NCBI RefSeq assembly: GCF_045679545.1
Contig: NZ_CP166194.1
Location: forward strand, 744,001-808,000
Direction of reading: 5' to 3'
Source of the DNA: Enterovibrio sp045679545
GTDB taxonomy: Bacteria > Pseudomonadota > Gammaproteobacteria > Enterobacterales > Vibrionaceae
Length of the DNA stretch: 64,000 nucleotides
The translations under genes were made by a program, and so were the position numbers. The notes under the pieces were generated by a model that saw only the letters and a list, made by a program, of their open reading frames with translations, was not told the DNA's origin and did no database searches. Shown piece after piece: positions 8,831-18,479 of this stretch (its first letter is position 1; every line of letters begins with the position of its first letter).

Positions 8831-10297
8831 ATGTTACGAATAGCTAAAGAAGCACTAACTTTTGATGATGTATTGCTGGTTCCAGCACATTCCACAGTTC
8901 TTCCAAACACTGCCGACTTACGCGCTCAACTGACGAAAACTATTTCATTGAACATCCCTCTGATCTCAGCGGCGATGGACACAGTGACAGAAGCCCGTCT
9001 CGCGATTGCGTTAGCTCAGGAAGGCGGTATCGGTTTCATCCACAAAAACATGACCATCGAGCAACAAGCTGAACAAGTTCGTTTAGTGAAGATTTTCGAA
9101 GCCGGTGTGGTGTCTAATCCTGTTACTGTGACTCCAGACCAAACTATTGCAGATGTGAAAACACTGACAGAGCGCAACGGTTTTGCGGGTTTCCCTGTGG
9201 TGACTGAGACTAACGAGTTGGTCGGTATTATCACGGGTCGTGATGTTCGCTTTGTGACAGATCTGAGCCTGAAAGTGGCCGAAGTGATGACACCCAAAGA
9301 GCGTCTCGCAACAGTGAAAGAGGGCGCAAGCCCTGAGCAAGTGCAAAAGCTAATGCAAAAACACCGTGTTGAGAAAGTGCTGGTTGTGAATGATGACCAC
9401 CACCTAAGCGGTATGATCACTGCAAAAGATTTCCAAAAAGCAGAGCGTAAGCCACATGCATGTAAAGACGAGCAAGGCCGTTTGCGTGTTGGTGCTGCTG
9501 TTGGTGCGGGTGCAGGTAACGAAGAACGTGTTGCAGCACTGGTTGAAGCGGGCGTTGACGTACTGCTGATTGATTCTTCTCACGGTCACTCTGAAGGCGT
9601 TCTTCAGCGTATTCGTGAAACTCGTGCAGCCTTCCCAGATCTACAAATCATTGGCGGTAACGTCGCAACAGGCTCAGGTGCTCAAGCGCTGATCGATGCT
9701 GGCGTTAACGCAGTAAAAGTGGGCATTGGCCCAGGTTCAATCTGTACCACGCGTATTGTAACGGGTGTGGGTGTTCCACAAATCACTGCAATTTCTGATG
9801 CAGTGGAAGTGGCTGATAAAAATGGTATTCCTGTTATCGCTGATGGCGGTATCCGTTTCTCAGGCGACATGTGTAAGGCTATCGTGGCTGGCGCATCTTG
9901 TGTGATGGTTGGCTCAATGTTAGCAGGTACGGAAGAGTCTCCCGGTGAAGTTGAACTTTACCAAGGCCGTTCATACAAATCATACCGTGGCATGGGTTCA
10001 TTGGGCGCGATGTCTAAAGGCTCATCTGACCGTTACTTCCAGACAGATAACGCAGCAGACAAGCTTGTCCCTGAAGGGATTGAAGGCCGTGTGGCTTACA
10101 AAGGCCGCTTGAAAGAAATTATTCACCAGCAAATGGGTGGCTTGCGCTCTTGTATGGGCCTAACGGGCTCTGCAACGATTGAAACCTTGCGTACCAAAGC
10201 AGAGTTTGTCCGTATCACTGGCGCAGGCATGACCGAATCTCATGCACACGACGTGACGATTACCAAAGAAGCGCCTAACTACCGTACTGGCCAGTAA
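8831..10297 (+). CDS. guaB: Inosine-5'-monophosphate dehydrogenase
   Basis: A 488-residue IMPDH that oxidises IMP to XMP, the first committed step to GMP. The catalytic loop GSICTTRIVTG carries the active-site Cys (about 305). Two CBS domains (about residues 95-205) are inserted in the TIM barrel, and the flap contains RYFQ. It is followed after 65 bp by guaA, the next enzyme, so they form one operon. Confidence 0.98.
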   Translation: MLRIAKEALTFDDVLLVPAHSTVLPNTADLRAQLTKTISLNIPLISAAMDTVTEARLAIALAQEGGIGFIHKNMTIEQQAEQVRLVKIFEAGVVSNPVTVTPDQTIADVKTLTERNGFAGFPVVTETNELVGIITGRDVRFVTDLSLKVAEVMTPKERLATVKEGASPEQVQKLMQKHRVEKVLVVNDDHHLSGMITAKDFQKAERKPHACKDEQGRLRVGAAVGAGAGNEERVAALVEAGVDVLLIDSSHGHSEGVLQRIRETRAAFPDLQIIGGNVATGSGAQALIDAGVNAVKVGIGPGSICTTRIVTGVGVPQITAISDAVEVADKNGIPVIADGGIRFSGDMCKAIVAGASCVMVGSMLAGTEESPGEVELYQGRSYKSYRGMGSLGAMSKGSSDRYFQTDNAADKLVPEGIEGRVAYKGRLKEIIHQQMGGLRSCMGLTGSATIETLRTKAEFVRITGAGMTESHAHDVTITKEAPNYRTGQ

Positions 10298-10362
10298 TAA
10301 CGACGATAATTTTTGAAGGGGCTTCATGCCCCTTAATTTGATGACTTTTGAGAAAATCTGAA

Positions 10363-11940
10363 ATGACCAAAAATATTCACGACCAACGCATTCTGATCCT
10401 CGACTTCGGTTCACAGTACACGCAGCTTATCGCGCGTCGTATCCGTGAAATTGGTGTGTACTGTGAATTATGGGGTTGGGACGTAGACGAACAGGATATT
10501 CGTGACTTCAATCCCGACGGTATCATCTTGTCTGGTGGCCCAGAGAGCGTCACAGAAGCGGGCTCTCCACGTGCCCCTGAGTACGTATTTACTGCAGGTG
10601 TGCCTGTTTTGGGTGTGTGCTATGGCATGCAAACCATGTCAGAGCAGCTTGGCGGTAAAGTTTCAGGCTCGACTGAGCGTGAATTTGGCTATGCGAAAGT
10701 GGTTCTCGACAACCCTGGCAGCCTGTTCGAAGGCATTGAAGACGCGATCAATGAAGAAGGTCTGGGTGTTCTTGATGTATGGATGAGCCACGGCGACAAA
10801 GTGGTCGAAATTCCTTCTGATTTCGTGAAGGTAGCATCGACTGACACTTGCCCATTCGCAGCAATGGCCAATGAAGAAAAGCGCTTCTACGGTGTTCAAT
10901 TCCACCCAGAAGTGACGCACACTCGCCAAGGCCATCGCATGCTGGAGCGTTTCGTGATGGACATCTGTGGCTGTGAAAAGCTGTGGACGCCAGCGTCAAT
11001 TATTGACGATGCGATTGCACGTATCAAAGAACAAGTGGGTGATGACGAAGTTATCCTCGGTTTGTCTGGCGGTGTCGATTCTTCCGTAGTTGCAATGCTT
11101 ATTCACCGTGCCATTGGTGACAAGCTGACGTGTGTATTCGTCGATAACGGCTTGCTTCGTCTTCACGAAGGTGAGCAGGTCATGGAGATGTTTGGTGATC
11201 ACTTCGGATTGAAGATTGTCCATGTGAAAGCAGAAGATCGTTTCCTTGATGCGCTAGAAGGCATCGCAGATCCAGAAGCCAAGCGCAAGAAAATCGGCCA
11301 CGTGTTTGTTGATGTTTTCGATGAAGAATCGAAGAAACTGAAAAATGCTAAGTGGCTAGCGCAAGGTACTATCTACCCAGACGTGATCGAATCTGCGGCC
11401 TCGAAGACCGGTAAAGCACACGTGATCAAATCTCACCATAACGTTGGCGGTTTGCCTGACGACATGGAAATGGGCTTGGTTGAGCCACTGAAAGAGCTGT
11501 TCAAAGACGAAGTACGTAAGATTGGTCTGGAATTGGGCTTGCCGTACAACATGCTTTACCGTCACCCGTTCCCTGGCCCAGGTCTAGGTGTTCGTGTGCT
11601 TGGCGAAGTGAAGAAAGAGTACTGTGATTTGCTGCGCCGTGCAGACGCTATCTTCATTGAAGAGCTGCACAAAGCAGACCTTTACAACAAAGTGTCGCAA
11701 GCATTCACCGTATTCCTGCCTGTGCGCTCTGTAGGCGTAATGGGTGATGGTCGTAAATACGATTGGGTTGTTTCTCTGCGTGCCGTTGAAACCATCGATT
11801 TCATGACCGCGCATTGGGCACACCTGCCATACGATTTCTTGGGTAAGGTATCAAACCGTATCATCAATGAAGTCGACGGCATCAGCCGCGTAGTTTACGA
11901 CATTTCTGGTAAGCCACCTGCGACGATTGAGTGGGAATAA
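10363..11940 (+). CDS. guaA: GMP synthase (glutamine-hydrolysing)
   Basis: A 525-residue enzyme that converts XMP to GMP. The N-terminal class I glutamine amidotransferase domain has the nucleophile in LGVCYGMQ and the His/Glu pair in FHPEVTH. The ATP-pyrophosphatase domain carries the P-loop LSGGVDSS, and the C-terminal dimerisation domain ends PPATIEWE. The ATG at 10363 gives the usual family length; an upstream in-frame TTG is unlikely. The 3' end is the target of the island described next; the coding sequence is intact. Confidence 0.98.
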   Translation: MTKNIHDQRILILDFGSQYTQLIARRIREIGVYCELWGWDVDEQDIRDFNPDGIILSGGPESVTEAGSPRAPEYVFTAGVPVLGVCYGMQTMSEQLGGKVSGSTEREFGYAKVVLDNPGSLFEGIEDAINEEGLGVLDVWMSHGDKVVEIPSDFVKVASTDTCPFAAMANEEKRFYGVQFHPEVTHTRQGHRMLERFVMDICGCEKLWTPASIIDDAIARIKEQVGDDEVILGLSGGVDSSVVAMLIHRAIGDKLTCVFVDNGLLRLHEGEQVMEMFGDHFGLKIVHVKAEDRFLDALEGIADPEAKRKKIGHVFVDVFDEESKKLKNAKWLAQGTIYPDVIESAASKTGKAHVIKSHHNVGGLPDDMEMGLVEPLKELFKDEVRKIGLELGLPYNMLYRHPFPGPGLGVRVLGEVKKEYCDLLRRADAIFIEELHKADLYNKVSQAFTVFLPVRSVGVMGDGRKYDWVVSLRAVETIDFMTAHWAHLPYDFLGKVSNRIINEVDGISRVVYDISGKPPATIEWE

Positions 11941-11941
11941 T
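11929..11941 (+). other. Candidate left attachment core (guaA 3' end)
   Basis: GAGTGGGAATAAT spans the last codons and stop of guaA. It matches 29452-29464 (GAGTGGTAATAAT) in 12 of 13 bases. The role as attachment core is inferred from the adjacent integrase. Confidence 0.5.
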
Positions 11942-11987
11942 CTTCCATTAGGAAGTGTCTGGCACTAACAGGCAATAAACCACACCT

Positions 11988-12016
11988 AAGTCCGCGTAAT
12001 TGCGGACTTTTTTTGT
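11988..12016 (+). terminator. Rho-independent terminator downstream of guaA
   Basis: Stem AAGTCCGC / GCGGACTT with a 6-base loop and a long T-run. It lies inside the left edge of the island and would end guaBA transcription before the integrase. Confidence 0.88.
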
Positions 12017-12100
12017 TTTTAGATTGGTGTTTTTTGGCAATGTCTGGCAACGTCAAGCACGGTTTGACCGTGGTATTTTGGTGGGTATGATTCATCGGTA

Positions 12101-12223
12101 ATACCATGGTTCACGCCTGATACCATGCTGAGTATTTTTAGTAGTGCATGGTATTAAATTTTTATATCTATCTGTTTATTAATGATTAATTTCTAGTTTT
12201 TGATGAGTTTTCCAGCATGGTAT
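12101..12223. repeat. Four CATGGTAT motifs at the left island end
   Basis: The 8-base motif CATGGTAT occurs at 12147-12154 and 12216-12223 and inverted (ATACCATG) at 12101-12108 and 12120-12127. The same motif recurs at the right island end (29371-29378). The arrangement resembles arm-type integrase or excisionase sites; this role is inference. Confidence 0.6.
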
Positions 12224-12247
12224 CAAAGAACAACTAGAGGCCGATTC

Positions 12248-13435
12248 ATGCTCACCGATACCAAGCTCCGCAATCTCAAATCTAAAGACAAACTTTATAA
12301 AGTAAATGACCGCGATGGTCTTTACGTAGCCGTTACAGCTGCAGGATCTGTTTCTTTCCGATACAACTATTCAATTAATGGTAGGCAAGAGACCATTACG
12401 TTTGGTCGATATGGCGTTGGAGGGATTACCTTAGCAGAAGCGCGTGAGCGGCTTCATGAAGCGAAGAGAATGGTCGTAGATGGGAAATCTCCTGCCAAAG
12501 AGAAGGCTCGTGCGAAAGCCAGGACGAAAGGGGCTGAGACGTTTGGTGCATGGGCACAAAAATGGTTACGAGGCTATCAGATGGCCGATTCCACGTGAGA
12601 CATGCGCCGGTCTGTCTATGCGCGAGAGCTGGAGGGAAAATTTGGTAATCAGAAGCTCACAGAGATCACTCATGAAGACCTGAGAGCTCTGACTGACTCC
12701 ATTGTGGCTCGAGGCGCACCAGCCACAGCTGTGCATACGCGTGAGATTGTACTCCAGGTTTATCGCTGGGCGATTGAGCGCGGCCAAAAAGTAGATAATC
12801 CTGCTGATTTGGTCAGGCCTGCAAGCATTGCTCGATTTGAACCAAGAGATCGCACGCTAACACCAGCTGAGATTGGGCTTATGTACCGCTATATGGAAAA
12901 GGTTGGCACAACTCCATCGATTCGTGCTGCGGTAAAGTTGCTTTTGCTGACGATGGTACGCAAAAGCGAACTAACCAATGCAACCTGGAACGAAATTAAC
13001 TTTAGTGAAGCACTGTGGACGATCCCCAAAGAACGCATGAAACGTCGCAATCCTCACCTGGTATTTTTGTCACGCCAGGCGATGGACATTCTGATCGCCT
13101 TGAAGACATTTGCAGGTGGTTCTGACTACATTCTTCCTTCTCGATATGACTCGGATGCACCAATGAGCAGTGCGACGATGAACCGCGTACTGGCGTTGAC
13201 TTATAAAGCAGCACAGAAAGACGGTCAGTCGCTCAATAAGTTTGGGCCACATGATCTTCGCAGAACCGCAAGCACTCTGCTCCATGAGGCTGGATACAAC
13301 ACGGATTGGATAGAAAAATGACTGGCGCACGAACAGAAAGGGGTGAGGGCAGTTTACAACAAAGCTGAATATCGAGATCAACGCGCAGCAATGTTACAGG
13401 ACTGGGCTGACATGATTGATGAATGGGCAAATTAG
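12248..13435 (+). pseudogene. int: P4-type tyrosine integrase, broken by two in-frame TGA codons
   Basis: One continuous frame of 395 sense-plus-stop codons encodes a complete P4-like integrase: the N-terminal DUF4102-type domain (MLTDTKLRNLKSKDKLYKV, DGLYVAV, FGRYG, LAEAR), a SAM-like core-binding domain, and the catalytic domain with Arg in MVRKSEL, HDLRR and, after the second stop, LAHEQKG and the Tyr region VRAVYNKAEY. TGA interrupts at 12596-12598 (after ADST) and at 13319-13321 (after DWIEK). No frameshift is needed to join the parts. The second stop removes the catalytic Tyr, so the enzyme should be inactive. The ATG at 12248 gives the usual N-terminus. Confidence 0.9.
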
Positions 13436-13704
13436 ATTATAAAAGGTTTGATTGATATATACGAAAGAACTAGTGTTTAACAATTAAATCTGTAGCAAAA
13501 ATGATGTGTTAATCCAAAAAATACTTCAATAATCTACTTTTTGATTTTTATTTTATGGCTTAAATAAAAAACCACAACTTTAATGGTATGATTGCTTTTG
13601 GTAATTTCTTCATCAGTTTGATCTCATAAGGTTGATTTGAGGATAAATGGAATACTCAGTAAGAAATAGACTTGTCCGTGTGATTAATAAGAGGGACGAG
13701 AGTT

Positions 13705-14712
13705 GTGAACATATTTGATTACACCCGTTACATTCTATCATTGAATGCGGACGAACTTGAGATATTGGTTAGAAAATGGGCAAAGGCTCAGTCAAGTGAG
13801 TATCATTCAGTGCATAGGCCTGCTGGAGCAGGTGACCGAGGATGTGATGTAATCGGCTTTTGCTCTCCAGGGAAGTTTGAGGGAGATTGGGATAATTATC
13901 AATGTAAGCAATACAATAAAGCCGTCCCTACAGATAAAGGAATGCACGAACTTGGAAAGGTCCTTTATTATTCTTACTTAGGAGAGTTTTCAGCACCTAG
14001 AAACTATTACTTTGTTGCACCTAAGGGTATCAATAGAAATTTAAGGAATTGGATTTTAAATCCATCAAAACTTAAGTTTGAATTGATCGAAAAATGGAGT
14101 AAGTACTGTGAAGATAGTATTATCGATGGTAAGAAAATATTACTAACATCAGATCTGAAAGATTTTATTTCAAAATATGACTTCTCAAGTGTTAGTATTA
14201 TTGGAATAGATGATATTGTTGATGACTCGAAGTTTAGAGCAATTTTAGTAGATTTATATGGAGGAGATCTTCCTAGTGCTCCTTCCGGTGAAGTTCCTTT
14301 AAGTATCGATGAAAATGAATTTAACTATGTAAATAAAATATTAGATACTTATAGTGACCACGATAAAAAATCATACTCAAAGCCTGAAGAGATCATAGGT
14401 CATGAAGATTTTGAAGAAGACTTTACAGAGCAGAGAGAGCGATTCTACAGTGCTGAAGCATTTCGTGTTTTCTATCGGGATAACATGGTAGATGATGTTT
14501 TAGAAAACTTCGAGAAAGAAATATTAAAAGGTATAAAACCAGCCCTGAGGCTAGATTATTCAAACTCATTTTACCGAATGTGTAATGTTCTGTCTGAGGC
14601 TGGAAAGTTGCAGCCGTCTGGGAAATTAGCCATCCATGGAAAGATTGACGTCAAGCAGGGATACTGTCACCAGTTTGCTAATGAGGATAAGCTAGAGTGG
14701 AGGAAGAAATAA
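13705..14712 (+). CDS. ABC-3C system first component with N-terminal Mrr-like nuclease domain
   Basis: A 335-residue protein. Its first 75 residues fit a restriction-endonuclease-like fold: RGCDV (Asp 48) followed by a Q-x-K motif in YQCKQY (Gln 66, Lys 68), the D-(Q/E)xK pattern of Mrr-like nucleases. The remainder (about 130-335) is alpha-rich and unrecognised, ending in a region rich in aromatic and acidic residues that probably contacts the partners. It is the first gene of a tightly overlapping three-gene set with a small middle protein and an SMC-like ATPase, the layout described as ABC-three-component systems (Krishnan, Burroughs, Iyer and Aravind), proposed to act in biological conflict. 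GTG start after GAGGGACGAG. The gene is AT-rich against the flanking core genes. Confidence 0.75.
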   Translation: MNIFDYTRYILSLNADELEILVRKWAKAQSSEYHSVHRPAGAGDRGCDVIGFCSPGKFEGDWDNYQCKQYNKAVPTDKGMHELGKVLYYSYLGEFSAPRNYYFVAPKGINRNLRNWILNPSKLKFELIEKWSKYCEDSIIDGKKILLTSDLKDFISKYDFSSVSIIGIDDIVDDSKFRAILVDLYGGDLPSAPSGEVPLSIDENEFNYVNKILDTYSDHDKKSYSKPEEIIGHEDFEEDFTEQRERFYSAEAFRVFYRDNMVDDVLENFEKEILKGIKPALRLDYSNSFYRMCNVLSEAGKLQPSGKLAIHGKIDVKQGYCHQFANEDKLEWRKK

Positions 14713-15146
14713 TGTCTAACTCATACGTTTTTAATAGCCCTCTAGAGGCTGGTGTGCGGACAGTATGTTTTCTAGATTCATATTTTCCTAGAAGTATGGA
14801 TTTTGATGGATTAATGAAAGTTGATTTTATTATCGTACATTCTGGTGACTTTGGTGGGCCAGATAGTCTGCACCCAAATACCCCAAATAGAAATGGCGAG
14901 TATTATTCTCGCAGAGAAAAAGTTAGAACTGGACTCGACCTTATGAAGAAGTTTGGCCTTATTGAGGTTGAGTATACTAAGAATGGTATAGCTTATAAGG
15001 CGTCAGAAAATGCCAGTCCTTATCTTGAGTTAATGCGAAGTAACTACTCGTTATCATTGAGACGAATTTCTAACTGGTTAACAGAAGAGATAAATAAAAC
15101 TGGATTTGAAGAGTTAAATATCACTTTAGTAGATAAGGTTTTTTGA
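14712..15146 (+). CDS. ABC-3C system middle component
   Basis: A 144-residue protein starting at an ATG that overlaps the previous stop by one base (TAATG), with GAGGAAG as ribosome site. No enzymatic motif is seen. Residues about 10-100 look like a winged-helix-type small domain (PLEAGVRTVCFLDSYFPRSM near the start; SRREKVRTGLDLMKKFGLIEV in the middle). This size, position and N-terminal phrase are typical of the middle component that bridges effector and ATPase in ABC-3C systems. The call depends mainly on the neighbours. Confidence 0.7.
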   Translation: MSNSYVFNSPLEAGVRTVCFLDSYFPRSMDFDGLMKVDFIIVHSGDFGGPDSLHPNTPNRNGEYYSRREKVRTGLDLMKKFGLIEVEYTKNGIAYKASENASPYLELMRSNYSLSLRRISNWLTEEINKTGFEELNITLVDKVF

Positions 15147-16987
15147 TGAATTCTGGAATTAATATTAAAAAAATATTCTTTATAGATGATAACGAAAATG
15201 CATCTATAAGCTTTTCCAATCATCTTCATATAGTGCATGGTGCTTCTAATACGGGTAAATCACTTTTAATCGAAGCTATTGATTATATGCTTGGTTCTGA
15301 GGGGCTAAAAGAAGTTAAACCTGAGAGTGAAAGGTATAGTGAAGTAGCTATGCAAATTCACTTGAATGGCGAACCTTATACAGTTTTTAGAAAGTGGCCT
15401 TCTGATTCTTTTGAGGTCTATCATGACCTTATCGATTCTAAGGATGAAGCTAAATTCTATAGTTATTTTAAACATGGAAAAGAAACAAAGTCAGTGAAAA
15501 ACATAAGTGACTTTTATCTTTCTGGTTTAAGGAATGTGGAAATCTCATCAAACCTGTATGGTGAGAAGAGCGCTCTATCTATACGTTTACTATCAAGAAC
15601 ATTTTTTTCAAGCGAAGAGAAAATAATTAGCTCAAACTCTCCAATAGTTGCTGGTGATACTAGTGAGGATAGTAAGAACAAAAATGTCTTTAAGTTTCTT
15701 TTGACTGGTAGAGATGACTCTAATATAAAAACAGTTGTTCGCGGTAAAGAGTTTAAAAGTGAGAAAAAAGGGCAGTTAGATGTTTTAAATGAAGTTGTAG
15801 AAACTTTGAAGTCTGACCTGAGTTTCCCGGACGAAAGCTATGATAGCTTGCAAGAGAGAAAGGTCAAACTAGAAACGTCTATTGATGACCTTAGAAAATC
15901 TCTGAGTCAGATTAATAAGTCTCTATCTGGAATAGTAAAGGAAAAGAGAGATACTGCTTTAGAGTTATTTAGTGTTGAAGAAAGAAATAATAATATTAGA
16001 ACTAATCTAGTGAATTTTGAAACATTAGAGAAAGTATATATAAGTGATATCGAAAGGTTGCGCTCTCAAGAGGAAGCCGCATTTTTATTAGGGATCGGGC
16101 ATCATGCTCAATGTGAGTTCTGTGGGAACACACCTAAAAACATATGCAAGGATTTGAAGGACGTTGAAAGTCTAGGCAACTTTTCTCAATTAGAAATTGA
16201 GAAGATAAAATTAAAGCTGTCTGAGCTTAATGAAACTAGATTGAGGTTGCAATCTCAACTTGATATTTATAACTCAAAGGCTAGTGGTTTGAGATATAAA
16301 TTAAAGGAGTTGGATGATGAGGTGGAAAAAAGAACCCCTGAGCTTACGATAATTGATGGGGAATTATCGGAGTGTACAAAAGAGAAAAACCTGATTTCAA
16401 CTGAAATACGGCTACTAGAGCGCATAAGTGTTTTTTATAAGCGACTTCAGGAAACTGAAGTTACAGCAGTGCCTAAAAAGTACAAATCGCCAGACTTCTA
16501 TCCTGAATCCGATGCTATTGATAATTTCTGTAGAATATATAAGGAAATTTTGGACGAAATTCACTTTCCTGATGTGAGTGAGGTTTCATTTGATTATTCG
16601 ACATTTGATGTGGTTATCGATGGAAAACCAAGAAGTCTAAATGGTAAAGGAGTTAGAGCTATATTGCACTCAGTTTTTAAGATTGCCCTTCTCCAGCACT
16701 GTAAGGAAAAAGGAATTTATCATCCAGGGATTATTATCTTAGATTCTCCTTTAGTTACCTATCGAGATCCATTAAAAAGTAAATATGGAGAACTAGATGC
16801 TGATGAGAAACAGTTATCTAACACAAAGGTTAGTTATCATTTCTTAAAGTATTTAAGTGAAAATAATTCTGGTCAATTTATTATTGTTGAAAATATAGAC
16901 ATACCATCTAACCTTACGAGTACTATCGGTGTAGATACATTTTATGGTAAGAATGCTGAAATAGATCAGCGATCTGGCTTGCTCTAA
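15146..16987 (+). CDS. ABC-3C system SMC/Rad50-like ATPase
   Basis: A 613-residue protein starting at an ATG overlapping the previous stop (TGATG). Walker A is GASNTGKS (about 32-39) and Walker B is GIIILDSP (about 530-537). The centre is long coiled coil (about 205-440) broken by a CEFC motif (about 323-326) with a second Cys after KNI, reminiscent of the Rad50 zinc hook. This is the motor of the three-gene system; such ATPases are proposed to sense DNA or protein-DNA structures and license the nuclease partner. The ABC signature region (NGKGVRAILHSVFKIALL) is divergent. The gene is complete and AT-rich. Confidence 0.8.
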   Translation: MNSGINIKKIFFIDDNENASISFSNHLHIVHGASNTGKSLLIEAIDYMLGSEGLKEVKPESERYSEVAMQIHLNGEPYTVFRKWPSDSFEVYHDLIDSKDEAKFYSYFKHGKETKSVKNISDFYLSGLRNVEISSNLYGEKSALSIRLLSRTFFSSEEKIISSNSPIVAGDTSEDSKNKNVFKFLLTGRDDSNIKTVVRGKEFKSEKKGQLDVLNEVVETLKSDLSFPDESYDSLQERKVKLETSIDDLRKSLSQINKSLSGIVKEKRDTALELFSVEERNNNIRTNLVNFETLEKVYISDIERLRSQEEAAFLLGIGHHAQCEFCGNTPKNICKDLKDVESLGNFSQLEIEKIKLKLSELNETRLRLQSQLDIYNSKASGLRYKLKELDDEVEKRTPELTIIDGELSECTKEKNLISTEIRLLERISVFYKRLQETEVTAVPKKYKSPDFYPESDAIDNFCRIYKEILDEIHFPDVSEVSFDYSTFDVVIDGKPRSLNGKGVRAILHSVFKIALLQHCKEKGIYHPGIIILDSPLVTYRDPLKSKYGELDADEKQLSNTKVSYHFLKYLSENNSGQFIIVENIDIPSNLTSTIGVDTFYGKNAEIDQRSGLL

Positions 16988-17103
16988 ATTTACACATAGT
17001 CGGTGTTAGATCTATTTTAATAGGTCTGACACCAATTAAGCCCAATTGGTTTTCAAGTGTTTTCTATTAAACTCTTGTGCTTGGAAAATGTTATTTTTCA
17101 TAG

Positions 17104-18147
17104 TCAATAGATTTTAAATGCTTCCCGAACAGAGCCTAGAGCTTTAGAAACGGCCTGGTTTGACAAAGGCTTACCTGTGATTTCACCCAGCTTTATACCT
17201 ATTTGTTTATTAGACTTGTTTTGCCTACGAAGAACCAGCATGCGTTTTTTATTGTCCGTTAGCCTAGAATCTACCATCTTTCGGGCTAAATTCCGCAGTT
17301 CGGGCACATTAGTTGGGTCCAGTGAAGAGTCAAGCATGAAGTAGTAAAAGTACTCATCAATCAATTTATCTCCGGACTTAGCGTTTTGACGGTCTGGATG
17401 CGCGATTTGGCGTCGCAGTCTCAAGACTTCTTGCTCAAATTGTTTTGCAGAGCGTTTGGCTTGCTTATATAGAGAATTCCAAGAACCATCATGAAGCTTG
17501 GGGCGATGGTTTATACAATAATTCGTACTCAGATCCGGCCGCTTCTTCTTACCTTCTTTTTCATCATTGTTACGCTCATTGTTTTCTCTCTCAATATATC
17601 CGTGCTTTGTCCATGTATGCATGAATTGTGAAAACTCTGTTGTGTTTCCACACAATGCACACAGTCGCGTTTTTTTATCCGACTTTAAGTTGATATCAGG
17701 CGCTAGTTTTGATCGATTAGGTTTCTTTCCTTCACAAATCATAAACAATGATTTGAGCATATCTTGAGTTGATATGAACAGTATGTCTTGCTCTGTCTGG
17801 GAACTCTTATCAACAAAGTCGCGTAAATAAAAATGAATTTGGTCGGCTGCATAACGAAAACCTCTCAACTTGATGAGGTCGCTATAGTGACACTTTTCTC
17901 TTGAGATAGGACAAAAGGACAAATACTGGTTTGGAAGGCTGCTCAAATATCCTGATACCACTGGATCAATCACCTGCTTAATCAAGGTTATGATGTTGTG
18001 CCTTTTAGACTCTTCCGAGTATGAGCGCCATTTCTCCCTAAAAATGCGAATGGCATTCGCCACGGACTTGTCAGAATTCTCCCATACAGGAATATAAAAC
18101 TGACCTAGTCTTTCTAACGCATCCTTCTTTGATTCAACTTTTTTCAT
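17104..18147 (-). CDS. Unrecognised protein with zinc-finger-like Cys/His cluster and C-terminal helix-turn-helix
   Basis: A 347-residue protein that I cannot assign to a family. Visible features are CPISREKC near residue 80, CALCGNTTEF with a downstream NYCINHRP (a likely C-x2-C ... C-x2-H zinc site, about 160-215), a basic charged stretch between them (NNERNNDEKEGKKKRPD), and a C-terminal segment NKSNKQIGIKLGEITGKPLS that looks like a sigma-region-4-type helix-turn-helix. It is transcribed away from the AlpA-like and repA genes. A DNA-binding regulator of the island core is plausible but unproven. Confidence 0.6.
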   Translation of the reverse strand: MKKVESKKDALERLGQFYIPVWENSDKSVANAIRIFREKWRSYSEESKRHNIITLIKQVIDPVVSGYLSSLPNQYLSFCPISREKCHYSDLIKLRGFRYAADQIHFYLRDFVDKSSQTEQDILFISTQDMLKSLFMICEGKKPNRSKLAPDINLKSDKKTRLCALCGNTTEFSQFMHTWTKHGYIERENNERNNDEKEGKKKRPDLSTNYCINHRPKLHDGSWNSLYKQAKRSAKQFEQEVLRLRRQIAHPDRQNAKSGDKLIDEYFYYFMLDSSLDPTNVPELRNLARKMVDSRLTDNKKRMLVLRRQNKSNKQIGIKLGEITGKPLSNQAVSKALGSVREAFKIY

Positions 18148-18232
18148 ATCCCACTTTTTTGTCCAATGATTGGTCTAACCTACAGGCAGCTCCAGGCATT
18201 ATCAACCAAAGAATGTTGAAAAGGAGAGGGTT

Positions 18233-18460
18233 ATGAATCCATCAATGACAAAAAAAACGCTGATAAATCGCAAGACCTTACTCAGCATGGTCCCTTTGTC
18301 TGATCGAACCATCTATAACCTCGAACAGCGTGGAGAGTTCCCTCGGCGGATTGTTCTGACAACCCGCAGTGTTGCTTGGGATTTAGCTGAGGTTGAAAAC
18401 TGGATAGAGGAAAAACGCAGGTCTGCTTTGAAGGCCGTAAGACCTGGTTTTATTTGGTAA
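18233..18460 (+). CDS. AlpA-like DNA-binding regulator
   Basis: A 75-residue protein with a MerR/AlpA-type winged helix-turn-helix: LINRKTLLSMVPLSDRTIYN, then GEFPRRIVL, then VAWDLAEVENWIEEK, the typical end of AlpA-family phage and island regulators. The ribosome site AAGGAGAGGG is strong. Such proteins often activate integrase or excision genes or control replication genes. It is 19 bp upstream of repA and may regulate it. Confidence 0.85.
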   Translation: MNPSMTKKTLINRKTLLSMVPLSDRTIYNLEQRGEFPRRIVLTTRSVAWDLAEVENWIEEKRRSALKAVRPGFIW

Positions 18461-18479
18461 CCCCTGAGTCACTTTGTCG

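Noticed and set aside
12596..13321. TGA recoding (selenocysteine or reassigned codon) in the integrase
   Set aside because: Genes in the same window use TGA as a normal stop, and no SECIS-like context was seen; nonsense mutation is simpler.
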